Below are positions 1-7,273 of a stretch of 12,358 nucleotides of DNA, piece by piece. The notes under the pieces were generated by a model. That model was not told the DNA's origin, did not search any database, and saw nothing but the letters and a program-made list of their open reading frames with translations. The stretch comes from an uncultured Muribaculaceae bacterium. Lineage in GTDB: Bacteria > Bacteroidota > Bacteroidia > Bacteroidales > Muribaculaceae. The DNA is taken from contig CAJUHX010000062.1 in NCBI GenBank assembly GCA_910586455.1, forward strand, positions 1 through 12,358. Direction: 5' to 3'. How positions within the stretch are numbered: the stretch's first letter is position 1; the number at the start of each line of letters is the position of its first letter. The translations under genes were made by a program, and so were the position numbers.

Positions 1-813
1 CCTGAGTACCGACTGCCAAAGGCTATTGTCGACAGCGAAATCGACAAAATCAGGCAGCTCGGCGTGCGAATCCATACCGGGGTGACTATTGGCCCCGATT
101 TGAATGTCGACCAGCTTTTTGAGAAAGGCTTCGACGCAATTTTCATGGGCACCGGTACCGGCAAGCCTAAAAAACTTCCTATTAAAGGTGTCGAGAACTG
201 CAAAGTCCGTCAGGCTATGTACTTCCTGCGTCGCGTAGGTCTTTACAACGCTGGACTGATTGAGCGAAAGGAAGTGCCGGTGAAACCCGGCGACAAGGTT
301 TTTGTAATCGGTTGCGGCAATACAGCTATTGATGCAGCCCGAACGGCATTACGATTCGAGGCTGCGGAGGTAACAATTGTCTACCACCGCGACATAAGCC
401 GCATGAGCGCCTTAAAGTGTGAGTATGACGATGCGGTGGCCGAAGGTGTGAAATTCATGTGGAATTCATCCATCGAATCGGTTATTGATGAAAACAGAAT
501 TATGCGCGAAGTTGTTATAAACAGCGATGGCAAGCAGATAACCACCGCGGCCGACGTAGTTATCCTTGCTGTAGGAAGCCGTCCGGCGAGTCGCATCATA
601 TCGACAACTACAGGTATTGACGTTGACGACAACGGCTATGTTCTGACTCGCGAATTTCCTTACGGCATGACGAGCCGCAAGGGCGTTTTTGCCGGCGGCG
701 ACGTATCCGGCAACCAAGCCACCGTAGTCCACGCGATGTCCAATGCGCGCGCAGTAGCTGCCGGCATAGCCAGCTACGTCGACGCGCTCAACCTTATGCG
801 AAGTATCGAATAA
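1..813 (+). CDS. GltD-like NADPH-dependent oxidoreductase (glutamate synthase small-subunit family), 5' end outside window
   Basis: The frame is open at the left edge and runs 270 codons to a TAA. The first visible residues, PEYRLPK, match the conserved segment after the first FAD-binding region of glutamate synthase small subunits. A second Rossmann nucleotide-binding motif, VIGCGNTAID, is at window residues 102-111 (NADPH side). The C-terminal FAD motif GVFAGGDV is at about residues 228-235, followed by an alanine-rich helix typical of the family. These flavoproteins pass electrons from NADPH to a partner, as in glutamate synthase, NfnB/SudA-type enzymes or homomeric archaeal-type GltA. Which of these applies cannot be decided without the missing N-terminus and upstream partner gene. 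A GTG/ATG inside the frame is not needed as a start because the frame is open upstream. The gene faces the polysaccharide operon convergently and is probably unrelated housekeeping metabolism. Confidence 0.9.
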   Translation, partial: PEYRLPKAIVDSEIDKIRQLGVRIHTGVTIGPDLNVDQLFEKGFDAIFMGTGTGKPKKLPIKGVENCKVRQAMYFLRRVGLYNAGLIERKEVPVKPGDKVFVIGCGNTAIDAARTALRFEAAEVTIVYHRDISRMSALKCEYDDAVAEGVKFMWNSSIESVIDENRIMREVVINSDGKQITTAADVVILAVGSRPASRIISTTTGIDVDDNGYVLTREFPYGMTSRKGVFAGGDVSGNQATVVHAMSNARAVAAGIASYVDALNLMRSIE

Positions 814-843
814 CAATAGCAGGGCAACTTATCGAACTGAACC

Positions 844-968
844 GACCCCTAAAAGTTAGACAAATAACTTTTAGGGGTCTTTATATGAAACGAAGTTTTG
901 AAGAACGCCTGTACATAGTACTCCATGCAAAATCAGGGATGCCTATACATACAGCATTCACAAAAAAG
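844..968 (+). mobile_element. Remnant of the left end of an IS3/IS150-type insertion sequence
   Basis: A perfect 15-bp inverted repeat (844-858 and 865-879, loop of 6) begins with GACCCCTAAAAGTTAGACA. This resembles the terminal repeats of IS150-group IS3 elements, where a TGACCCC...AAAGTTAGACA end is common. Five bases after the hairpin an ATG opens a frame that reads like the N-terminus of an OrfA transposase subunit. The similarity fades after about position 968. No right end, no OrfB and no target duplication are visible, so this is a decayed fragment. The hairpin, followed by TTTAT, could also act as a terminator for the oxidoreductase gene. The IS assignment is from memory of the family and was not tested by a search. 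Confidence 0.5.
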
Positions 969-1016
969 GTTATACGCATACAACCTTTTCCGCTATTTAT
1001 TATTAACGTTGCATGA
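885..1016 (+). pseudogene. Truncated transposase OrfA N-terminus (43 codons)
   Basis: The frame begins ATG at 885 and ends TGA at 1014-1016. The first 20 or so residues (MKRSFEERLYIVLHAKSG...) have the basic, KRSFEE-K/R-L start and helix pattern of IS150-like OrfA helix-turn-helix proteins. After FTKK (about position 968) the sequence becomes unrelated-looking (VIRIQPF...) and stops soon. A functional OrfA would be around 90-170 residues, so this is most likely a broken remnant without activity. It lies in the gap between two convergent transcription units. Confidence 0.45.
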
Positions 1017-1044
1017 ACGTAACACTAATTCCGCATGAAGATTG

Positions 1045-1076
1045 CAAAAGCCCCTCGTCGTTTCCGACGGGGGGCT
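1045..1076 (-). terminator. Rho-independent terminator closing the polysaccharide operon
   Basis: Arms 1049-1060 and 1065-1076 pair over 12 bp with one G-T wobble. On the minus strand the loop reads GAAA, a GNRA tetraloop, and the GC-rich stem is followed by a short U run (UUUU, then GC). It lies 27 bases past the stop of the last minus-strand gene, which fits the end of the operon. The plus strand has no U run after the stem, so the minus orientation is favoured. Confidence 0.8.
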
Positions 1077-1102
1077 ATAAATTAAGCCTTTCTCGGTATG
1101 GA

Positions 1103-2104
1103 TTACAGCAATGAGAAATTGCGGTCGGCGAGATCCGATGCACGGGCAATGACTACGTCGTCGTACATAAGCATGAGGATGTCTTCCTCATAGTCACCGA
1201 TGTTGACAGGGTTCTCTATACCGTTGATATTGTTGACTATAAGCTTAATAAAGTCAACACCGACGCCATAGGCATGCAGATAGGCTCCGCCGAAGCGCGG
1301 ATTGATTTCCGACAGATAATACTCGCCGTCCTTGATAAAGAAGTCCATGTCGAGCGGGCCGTTGAACTCAAAGACGGAGCATATCTGCTCGATGAAAGCA
1401 AAAAGTTTGGGGTCTTTGAAGGATATAGTCTTGCTGGCGCCGCCTATGCGGGTTTCAATCTTGCGCTTGGAGAAGGCGGCCACGGCCTTGTGGCTGATGG
1501 TGTCGACATAGACGTCAGCATCGCAGTCGCCCCCGGTCATCAGCTCCTGGATGATGTAGTCGTGCTCGCCGCTGTTCCAGTCGGCCTCGGCCTGCTCTAT
1601 GGTATGCACTTTATGCGCACCCACACTGCCACTGCCGCACACAGGCTTCATAAACACCGGGAATGATATACGTCCGTCGGCCAAAGCGGCCTTGAATTCG
1701 TTCCAGTCGTGGAATGTCAGCGGTGTACGTATGCCCTTGGATGTGAGATATTTGTACAGTTCGTACTTGTCGAAGCAATAGATGGCGCTCTTCGGCGCGG
1801 GACACAGAGGTATCACTCCGGCATCTTTGAAACGCTCCGAGTTGGCGGCAAGTATTTCTATTTCAGGGTCGATCAGAGTTGTCACGGCCTTAATGCCGTT
1901 GCGGCGGCATATATCGAGTATGGTGTCGACATAGGCGGGGTCGGTGATGCGGGGCACTACATACTGGCGGTCGCAGAACTGCAGGGCCGGGGCAGTGGAT
2001 TGCAGGTCGGTGCCCACAAGCACACCGGTTTTGCCCAGTGTTTCTTTTACATTGCGCAGCAGACGCCCGCGGCGTCCAACGCTGCAGAATAGCAAGTTGT
2101 TCAT
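1103..2104 (-). CDS. ATP-grasp ligase, carbamoyl-phosphate-synthase-like type
   Basis: This is a 333-residue protein. A Rossmann-like pre-ATP-grasp domain occupies about 1-105 (NLLFCSVGRRG near the start). The ATP-grasp domain follows, with the ATP-binding lysine in VFMKPVCGSGSVG (K153), an acidic adenine-contact segment IIQELMTGGDCDAD (184-197), DMDFF (252-256), and the metal-binding EINPRFGG (266-273). The family forms amide or thioester bonds by activating a carboxylate as acyl phosphate, usually in the cytoplasm. It is the last gene of the operon, 30 bases after the PLP decarboxylase, and is GC-rich like it. The pairing recalls BtrJ/BtrK of butirosin synthesis, where an ATP-grasp ligase loads glutamate and a fold-III PLP enzyme decarboxylates it. 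That parallel is an inference, since no carrier protein is visible here. Substrate unknown. Confidence 0.88.
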   Translation of the reverse strand: MNNLLFCSVGRRGRLLRNVKETLGKTGVLVGTDLQSTAPALQFCDRQYVVPRITDPAYVDTILDICRRNGIKAVTTLIDPEIEILAANSERFKDAGVIPLCPAPKSAIYCFDKYELYKYLTSKGIRTPLTFHDWNEFKAALADGRISFPVFMKPVCGSGSVGAHKVHTIEQAEADWNSGEHDYIIQELMTGGDCDADVYVDTISHKAVAAFSKRKIETRIGGASKTISFKDPKLFAFIEQICSVFEFNGPLDMDFFIKDGEYYLSEINPRFGGAYLHAYGVGVDFIKLIVNNINGIENPVNIGDYEEDILMLMYDDVVIARASDLADRNFSLL

Positions 2105-2134
2105 GCTTATGTTCAGGAGGCTGTTAATAGTTTG

Positions 2135-3328
2135 TTATTTATCGAACAATATGATATCGGCGGCTGTGGAGGGGCGGCGCACCTCACGGCTGTTGCCGTC
2201 CTTGTCCACTGCATATACTCCGGGCCACAGGCGTATGAACTGAGGTGTAAGAGTGAGGGTATATGCGCCGACGTTGTTGTAGAGTATACGGTCGCCCGCT
2301 TCAAGCCGCGGATGGTCGGTGAGTGTAAACATGCGGTCGTATTCAAGACAGGTACAACCGGCAACCACCTGCCGGGGCTCTGCGGGGCGGCTGCTGTCGC
2401 GGTAAAGTATTTCCTTGAGATAATCCGACTTGCGGAAGAACGGGTCGATATCGTTTCGCGAGCCGTCGGTGGTGACGAATCGTGTGCGCTCATCAACCTG
2501 CTTTACGTCGATAACTTCCGACAGAAAGCTGAATGCGCTTGCCGTAAGGGCGTTGCCCGGCTCTACTATTATCCGCAGTCGTTCCATGCCGTGGCGACTG
2601 AGCCCTTTATGGAAGGCTGCGGCATAATCGGCAAATGTAGGTTTGTCGGGAAATATGCCGAAATATCCGCCGCCGACATCAAGATAATCAAGTTCGAGGC
2701 CATACTTCTCTATCACCCTGGCCGCATAGTCCACAGAGCGCTCATAGAAACGTGGCTCGCGCCAATGGGTGGTACGGTGTATGTGCAGACCGGCCACACG
2801 CACACCGGGCATAGCCCTGAGGGCACCCAGCGCATCGGCAAATTCGCTGCTTTCATCGCTGAAGCCGAAGCGGCTGTTGTCGTCGGCGCTGTCGGCATCC
2901 TTTGGCGATACATGCGATATATTAATATTCAGCCGTATACCTACATTATAGGTCCGACCGGCAGGCATCGCGGCCAGCCAGTCGAGCTCGCGCTTGGTTT
3001 CCAGATTCACTATCGCCCCACCCTGCATGGCTTCGACGAAAGTTTCGCGTGACTTCATAGGGCCATTGTATATAATCTCGCGGGGTTCGTAGCCGCACAG
3101 CCGTGCCAGCTGATACTCGTCGTGGCTCACCACCTCGGCCATACATCCGTGCAGGCGAGCCTGCCGCAGGGCATACGGCAGCGAATTGGTCTTGACCGAA
3201 TAGCCCACGGCCACGTCGGCGAAGCGGGCCAGCAGAGCCTCTTTGAACCCGCTGATTCCACGCCCGAACTCCGCTTCGTCAAAGATGTAGCAGGGGGTGG
3301 AGAACTGTTCTATATCAGATTGTAGCAT
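2135..3328 (-). CDS. Fold-III PLP-dependent decarboxylase (diaminopimelate/ornithine decarboxylase superfamily)
   Basis: The start is placed at 3328 (397 residues). The longer frame from 3421 would overlap the upstream gene by 107 bases, and its extra 31 residues are not family-like, whereas MLQSDIEQFSTPCYIFDE begins exactly where alanine-racemase-fold decarboxylases begin. The overlap is then 14 bases. Visible motifs: PLP lysine in VGYSVKTNS (K46), SRFGF (152-156), GLHIH (180-184), the glycine-rich phosphate loop DVGGGY (217-222), EPGNA (257-261), the presumed catalytic cysteine in GCTCLEYD (C327), and GAYT (354-357). Family members decarboxylate the alpha-carboxylate of lysine, ornithine, diaminopimelate, carboxynorspermidine or a carrier-bound amino acid. 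Departures from lysA are clear: the usual HxGS, EPGR and CESGD appear as HRTTH, EPGN and CLEYD. A true biosynthetic diaminopimelate decarboxylase is therefore unlikely. It probably makes an amine for polymer decoration, with the adjacent ATP-grasp gene as partner. Confidence 0.87.
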   Translation of the reverse strand: MLQSDIEQFSTPCYIFDEAEFGRGISGFKEALLARFADVAVGYSVKTNSLPYALRQARLHGCMAEVVSHDEYQLARLCGYEPREIIYNGPMKSRETFVEAMQGGAIVNLETKRELDWLAAMPAGRTYNVGIRLNINISHVSPKDADSADDNSRFGFSDESSEFADALGALRAMPGVRVAGLHIHRTTHWREPRFYERSVDYAARVIEKYGLELDYLDVGGGYFGIFPDKPTFADYAAAFHKGLSRHGMERLRIIVEPGNALTASAFSFLSEVIDVKQVDERTRFVTTDGSRNDIDPFFRKSDYLKEILYRDSSRPAEPRQVVAGCTCLEYDRMFTLTDHPRLEAGDRILYNNVGAYTLTLTPQFIRLWPGVYAVDKDGNSREVRRPSTAADIILFDK

Positions 3329-5414
3329 TGTCGTTAATTTGTTTGCACATAACAGCGGCATTGCAGTAGGCAGCAATGCCATCGGAGGCATTAGGATGAA
3401 TAAAGTCCTTAAGAATTTCATTGCCGCCGACTGTGCGTGTATATGGTGTCAGCATATTGTCAAATATCAATGGGTTCGGGTCGATGAACAGATGGCCGTT
3501 GCTGTCACAATATAATTCCAGAGCCTCGGTGTAGTCCCTGTAAAGAGCCATTCTGTCTTCATGACCGCTTACATTAAAATTGGCATCAAAATTCAGGCTG
3601 CGCCAAGGAGCTATAAACACAAATCGAGCGTGTTTATTTTTTCGTTTGATTTCATCCACAAGCCGTGAAAGATTTCCGATATACGCCTCGGCAGTCATTG
3701 CACATACAGCCGGATTACGGTAACGGATATCATTACAACCTATGGCCACCACATACAGGTCGGACTTCAGCTCTGCGATTTCCGCGGCATTATCCAGCAA
3801 CCACACTGATGTACGGCTACCCTTGGCGAAACGTTTTATCTGCTTTTCCGGGAACAGCGCCAACAAGGGTTCATACCATCCGGCACCTCCGTTTTTTGTA
3901 CCTTCAGTTACTGAGTCGCCTAAAAAGGAAATGGATTCAGCTTCTCCTATTTCCATCAGCAAGCAACTCGTAATGTGTTGATTATCAGCAATTTCAATGG
4001 GGGGGGGTATTTGTCTTACCAGTCCACTGTCGCAGAACGAAATATACTCTTTTTGAGCAGCATCCACATCAAGCGGTGTACCAAGAGCGATTCCGGTTAC
4101 GAGGCGGTTTACATGGTTGATTCTGCGAAAGTCCGCCCGACTTAACGAATTATATATCGCTTTATCGGTCAAAGCCTTGTAGGCTGGTAAGCCGGTCCAC
4201 ATGCCGTTTTGTGGACAATGTGCATACAGCGGTGTCACCGACACAGCAAACGGCTCCAATGTATCACGCCTCAGATATGCCTTTACTATCATAGAGGCAT
4301 CACCGTCGTAGCCTACAAAGGAGTTTATGAAATTACCGGGGCAATGTACCACCAAAACTCGTTTGCCGGACTTGTTCACACGCCATTCCACGGGTTGCAC
4401 ATGGTGCGCATGGTCCGCGAAAACCATATCAGCTCCAAATTCTACAAAAATATCGCACCATTTGCGCTGGGTCTTGTCGGGCTTGCTCAGGAACTGTCCG
4501 CCCATGTGCGGAAGCACTATAATCATATCGGGCTTCTCGGCCTTCAGCCTTTCAAAATCACGCCTTACAAGCTCCACATTCCGCTTGAAATACTTACTTC
4601 CGGCTGCCAATACAGGCCTTAAATAATTACGTGTAGATTCATCGAAAAAGAATCTGTCCGTTTTGCCGTTCTGGCCATAGGTATAGGCCAGTACACCTAT
4701 ACGCTTGCCGCAGATCTCGATTATCTTAGGCCTAAAGCACGCAGGCTCATCGGTACTGAGGCCAACATGGTCAAGACCAATCTCATCAAGCACACGTATC
4801 GTTCTAAGTCCACTCTCGATACCCATATCAAAAATATGGTTATTAGCCAGCGACACCAGATTGATACCGGCCTTCTTAACTGCACAGGCGAATGAATCCG
4901 GGAAATTAAGCGCCAGCGGCACCCCGTCATCGAAGTTACTTGTAGAGTAGCCATACTCAGCGCCGCACATCGGCCCCTCGAATACACCTATCGACAAGTC
5001 GCAGCTTTGCCATATATCACTTACATGGCTGAACATGGCATCGAATTCATATTCCTCGGAATCCGGGTTATATGCGCGCTCTACCATCTCACGCAAAAGA
5101 ATCAAATCGCCGGTAAATGATATCTGAATAGCATCGTCGAGCTGCTGTTGCTGCTCCACGCTGATAATGGGGTACATTCTGTCGGACGACCGGTAACCAT
5201 ATATTCTGTTTCTAACCGCAGCAGACAAAATGCGATAGGTTCCAATTATTACATTGCTGTATCTTAGGCACAATACAGCAAGCGCGGCCATACAACAGCA
5301 CACGACAGGTATAGTTATCCAAGGAATGACATCGGCTACGACCATGGCAAGAGGCAGTGTCACCGACAGGCCAAGAGCGCACGCAAGCAATAATACTCTC
5401 TTTTTGGTTATCAT
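3315..5414 (-). CDS. Membrane-anchored CapA-like (PGA_cap) protein fused to an SGNH/GDSL hydrolase domain
   Basis: This is a 699-residue, two-domain protein. Two hydrophobic segments lie at about 7-27 and 31-50. Basic residues precede the first (K4, K5, R6) and follow the second (R51, R61, R68, R70), so by the positive-inside rule the large domains should face the cytoplasm. A CapA/metallophosphatase-like domain spans about 95-400: SFTGDLIL (99-106), an acidic E146, SLANNHIFDMG (188-198), LPHMGG (301-306), FADHAHHVQP (332-341) and CPGNF (358-362). Some motifs deviate from the canonical HWGxE and GxHxHxxQ. An SGNH domain covers about 493-690: SFLGDSVTEG (496-505, nucleophile S501), GCND (559-562) and DFIHP (670-674), a complete Ser-Asn-Asp-His set as in acyl esterases or acyltransferases. 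A run of three CCC proline codons sits in the linker (see the repeat at 3999). Its start overlaps the acetyltransferase stop in an ATGA. Likely role: handling or deacylation/acylation of a glycan intermediate, which is an inference. Confidence 0.88.
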   Translation of the reverse strand: MITKKRVLLLACALGLSVTLPLAMVVADVIPWITIPVVCCCMAALAVLCLRYSNVIIGTYRILSAAVRNRIYGYRSSDRMYPIISVEQQQQLDDAIQISFTGDLILLREMVERAYNPDSEEYEFDAMFSHVSDIWQSCDLSIGVFEGPMCGAEYGYSTSNFDDGVPLALNFPDSFACAVKKAGINLVSLANNHIFDMGIESGLRTIRVLDEIGLDHVGLSTDEPACFRPKIIEICGKRIGVLAYTYGQNGKTDRFFFDESTRNYLRPVLAAGSKYFKRNVELVRRDFERLKAEKPDMIIVLPHMGGQFLSKPDKTQRKWCDIFVEFGADMVFADHAHHVQPVEWRVNKSGKRVLVVHCPGNFINSFVGYDGDASMIVKAYLRRDTLEPFAVSVTPLYAHCPQNGMWTGLPAYKALTDKAIYNSLSRADFRRINHVNRLVTGIALGTPLDVDAAQKEYISFCDSGLVRQIPPPIEIADNQHITSCLLMEIGEAESISFLGDSVTEGTKNGGAGWYEPLLALFPEKQIKRFAKGSRTSVWLLDNAAEIAELKSDLYVVAIGCNDIRYRNPAVCAMTAEAYIGNLSRLVDEIKRKNKHARFVFIAPWRSLNFDANFNVSGHEDRMALYRDYTEALELYCDSNGHLFIDPNPLIFDNMLTPYTRTVGGNEILKDFIHPNASDGIAAYCNAAVMCKQINDNATI
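3999..4007 (-). repeat. Homopolymer tract, nine C in the coding strand, in the CapA/SGNH linker
   Basis: The tract encodes P470-P472. Adding one C gives a TGA two codons later (PPPH-stop, 473 residues). Losing one C gives a TGA after 13 further residues (485 residues). That stop forms a TGATG overlap with ATG 3956-3954 in the original frame (M487), just before the SGNH domain. Confidence 0.75.
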
Positions 5415-5959
5415 TTCTTTAAATATTCATCGGCAGAAACAAAACGGTTTTCCAGCACATGATCCGATTCTATAAAGCGCGTAGAAGCGGCAACTGCAGT
5501 AGTATTTGGCGGCATATCTTTTACAACCACACAATTGGCACCGATACGACAGTTATCGCCTATGGTAACATTACCGATTATCTTTGCTCCAGCTCCGATA
5601 TACACATTATCACCGATAACAGGCGAACCGCTGCGAGGATGCCCCTCGATTGTATTCGACCCTATAGTTACCTGCTGGAATATCACCACATTCTTTCCTA
5701 TCTTGCTCATGTTGGAAATGAAAATGCCACACAAACCATGAGGAAATGTAGGAGCGCCGTCGAACTTTGCGTTAATACCTATAAATGAATTGAACCTGTC
5801 AAGATAAGCAGTATACAGCCGTGGAGCGGAGTTGCGGTGTTTATTTGATAATGCCTGACGATATATCCAGAAATCGCCATACATCAACGCCATAATCCAT
5901 AATGAATTATTTTGCAACCAGGTCCTTAGCAAACTACCTATGAATAGCCTCGGATTCAT
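5411..5959 (-). CDS. Hexapeptide-repeat acyltransferase, serine O-acetyltransferase-like
   Basis: This is a 182-residue protein. The N-terminal 65 residues are helical and aromatic-rich. Then comes a left-handed beta-helix of hexapeptide turns (about 75-150: ISNMSKIGKNVVIF, VIGDNVYIGAGAKIIG, VTIGDNCRIGANCVV). The probable catalytic histidine is H74 in TFPHGLCG, as in CysE/NodL/VatD-type enzymes that move an acetyl group from acetyl-CoA. The N-terminus is shorter than a full CysE (about 270 residues), which argues against cysteine biosynthesis and for sugar or amino-acid O/N-acetylation in the cytoplasm. The stop overlaps the start of the CapA::SGNH gene as ATGA, so translation is likely coupled. 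This places an acyl-adding and a possible acyl-removing activity side by side. It is 23 A/T-rich bases after the PP-loop gene. Confidence 0.87.
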   Translation of the reverse strand: MNPRLFIGSLLRTWLQNNSLWIMALMYGDFWIYRQALSNKHRNSAPRLYTAYLDRFNSFIGINAKFDGAPTFPHGLCGIFISNMSKIGKNVVIFQQVTIGSNTIEGHPRSGSPVIGDNVYIGAGAKIIGNVTIGDNCRIGANCVVVKDMPPNTTAVAASTRFIESDHVLENRFVSADEYLKK

Positions 5960-5982
5960 ATATGTCTATTCTATTTAAATAT

Positions 5983-7236
5983 TTATTTTGACATCAACGA
6001 TTTGATTCTTCTAAATGCAAGCCCCGGAACTTCTTTCAGCCTGCTATTTCGAGTCAATCTCCAATACTCGTTGATGACAGATACCAATTTATTTGGCATC
6101 GGAATACGATTACTTTTGGCATAATCGCATAATTCACGGAAAAAGGGGTCCCTCGAAGCATACGTCACAACATGCTGAAGATGCCGTTTTCGATTCTTTT
6201 TATAACGTTCTACGTCGAAGGATTTTCTGAAGTTATCCAATGCGCCAATGAAGTCCAGAGCCACCAGCGTACGGATACATTTATCACACTCGCCACAATT
6301 GATGTGTCCGGCCCAGCATACCATAAGATTGTCGAAAGCCGGCTTGAAGTCAGCAAGGAAAACGGTCTTTTCGATTCTCGTCATCGATGAGCCTGCGGGT
6401 ACAGGCTCCATGGAGCCAGAACTGAACAAGGGCATTGACCACCACAGATTATGCTCAAGTCCGGCGGATATATCCATGTCGAAATCATTGAATGTGGCAT
6501 ATGTGGTAGCAAAAACATATTTTGAAAAGTATGCCTGAAGCATTAACATAACTCCTACATTACGGAACGAAGCCACATTACCGAAGGGAATGGCGCCCCA
6601 GAATTTGTTTGCCATCTGGTTGATGTTCGAATCGACCACAACCAGTTTATATCCGTTTTGCTCGCAAAATCGGTTCGCAATTGCAAGTTCTTCCTGGAAA
6701 ATCTTATTCTCCACCTTTTCCGGACAAGGATACATCCGTCCATGATGCGCACCAATCTTGAAATACAGCAGATGTGTAAGTTGGTAAGCCTTGCTCGTTT
6801 CCTGAGAGTATTCCTTTATGGCAGAAAACGAGTCGATCCCGCATGATACCCCCGTACCGACCCACTCAGCTTGCTTTTGGAGTTTTGCATCAGATACAGG
6901 TACATTTAACTTCACAGATTTGGCCTTACCTTTACTCATGCTTACTACATGCGGTATAAAGTCTTTTGTAAGCCGATGATAAAGCGCGTCAGACATCGGA
7001 ATCTGCGATTCAAAATCGTAGCCTTCAACCAACATATTATACATCAGTGAAACCACAACCGGGTCACAAAGGTTAGGCACAAAATCTATTTGATTCTGTT
7101 CGGGATTGGCTCCCATGCTGCTGACAGTATACTTTAAGTCAAATGGTTCTTTATCGACTATAAGCTTATATACTACCTCAAATACCCCCCCCAGCTTATG
7201 CGACTGAATATCAGTCAATTGCATTGTTTTACCCAT
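5983..7236 (-). CDS. PP-loop (N-type ATP pyrophosphatase) protein with a zinc-type cysteine cluster
   Basis: This is a 417-residue protein I do not recognise by name. A modified PP-loop, GVSCGIDSF (129-137), matches the SGGxDS nucleotide-binding motif of QueC, GMP synthetase and related ATP pyrophosphatases. The first glycine is replaced by cysteine. A cysteine cluster (C307, C314, C317, C320; CWAG...NCGECDKC) followed by IRTLVALDF resembles the zinc site in QueC-like proteins and in uncharacterised PP-loop proteins of polysaccharide loci. Such enzymes adenylate a carbonyl or carboxylate and then transfer an amine or thiol. The roughly 110 residues before the motif and 90 after it have no feature I can assign. 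ATG 7224 (M5) is an alternative start, and both lie upstream of a G tract at residues 15-18. The operon context suggests an amidation or ligation step on a glycan component. The exact reaction is unknown. Confidence 0.75.
   Translation of the reverse strand: MGKTMQLTDIQSHKLGGVFEVVYKLIVDKEPFDLKYTVSSMGANPEQNQIDFVPNLCDPVVVSLMYNMLVEGYDFESQIPMSDALYHRLTKDFIPHVVSMSKGKAKSVKLNVPVSDAKLQKQAEWVGTGVSCGIDSFSAIKEYSQETSKAYQLTHLLYFKIGAHHGRMYPCPEKVENKIFQEELAIANRFCEQNGYKLVVVDSNINQMANKFWGAIPFGNVASFRNVGVMLMLQAYFSKYVFATTYATFNDFDMDISAGLEHNLWWSMPLFSSGSMEPVPAGSSMTRIEKTVFLADFKPAFDNLMVCWAGHINCGECDKCIRTLVALDFIGALDNFRKSFDVERYKKNRKRHLQHVVTYASRDPFFRELCDYAKSNRIPMPNKLVSVINEYWRLTRNSRLKEVPGLAFRRIKSLMSK
7185..7192 (-). repeat. 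Homopolymer tract, eight G in the coding strand, near the start of the PP-loop gene
   Basis: The tract spans codons L15-G16-G17-V18. Gain of one G reads ctg ggg ggg ggt att TGA. Loss of one G reads ctg ggg ggg tat ttg agg TAG. Both would leave a product of about 20 residues or fewer, so slippage here would be a clean ON/OFF switch. The present allele is ON. Confidence 0.75.
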
Positions 7237-7273
7237 TGTTTATTTTATACTCTTTTAATTTGAATATTTGATT

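Noticed and set aside
814..1102. Invertible promoter or recombinase target typical of Bacteroidales capsule loci
   Set aside because: The only strong inverted repeats are two short hairpins (844-879 and 1049-1076) explained as IS end and terminator. The operon is transcribed toward this region, not away from it.
1274..2092. Plus-strand frames opposite the terminal ATP-grasp gene
   Set aside because: They are shadows of a gene with a complete ATP-grasp motif set and have no domain of their own.
2132..3052. Long plus-strand reading frame of 306 codons
   Set aside because: It lies antisense to the PLP decarboxylase, whose family motifs are unmistakable. The plus-strand translation shows no recognisable domain and is a product of GC-rich codon bias.
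3329..3421. N-terminal extension of the decarboxylase starting at 3421
   Set aside because: It would overlap the CapA::SGNH gene by 107 bases and add a hydrophobic, signal-like leader to a cytoplasmic enzyme family. The start at 3328 matches the family N-terminus.
7237..7273. Possible internal promoter before the PP-loop gene
   Set aside because: The 37 bases are A/T-rich, but I see no convincing Bacteroidota -7 TAnnTTTG with a suitable -33 element.
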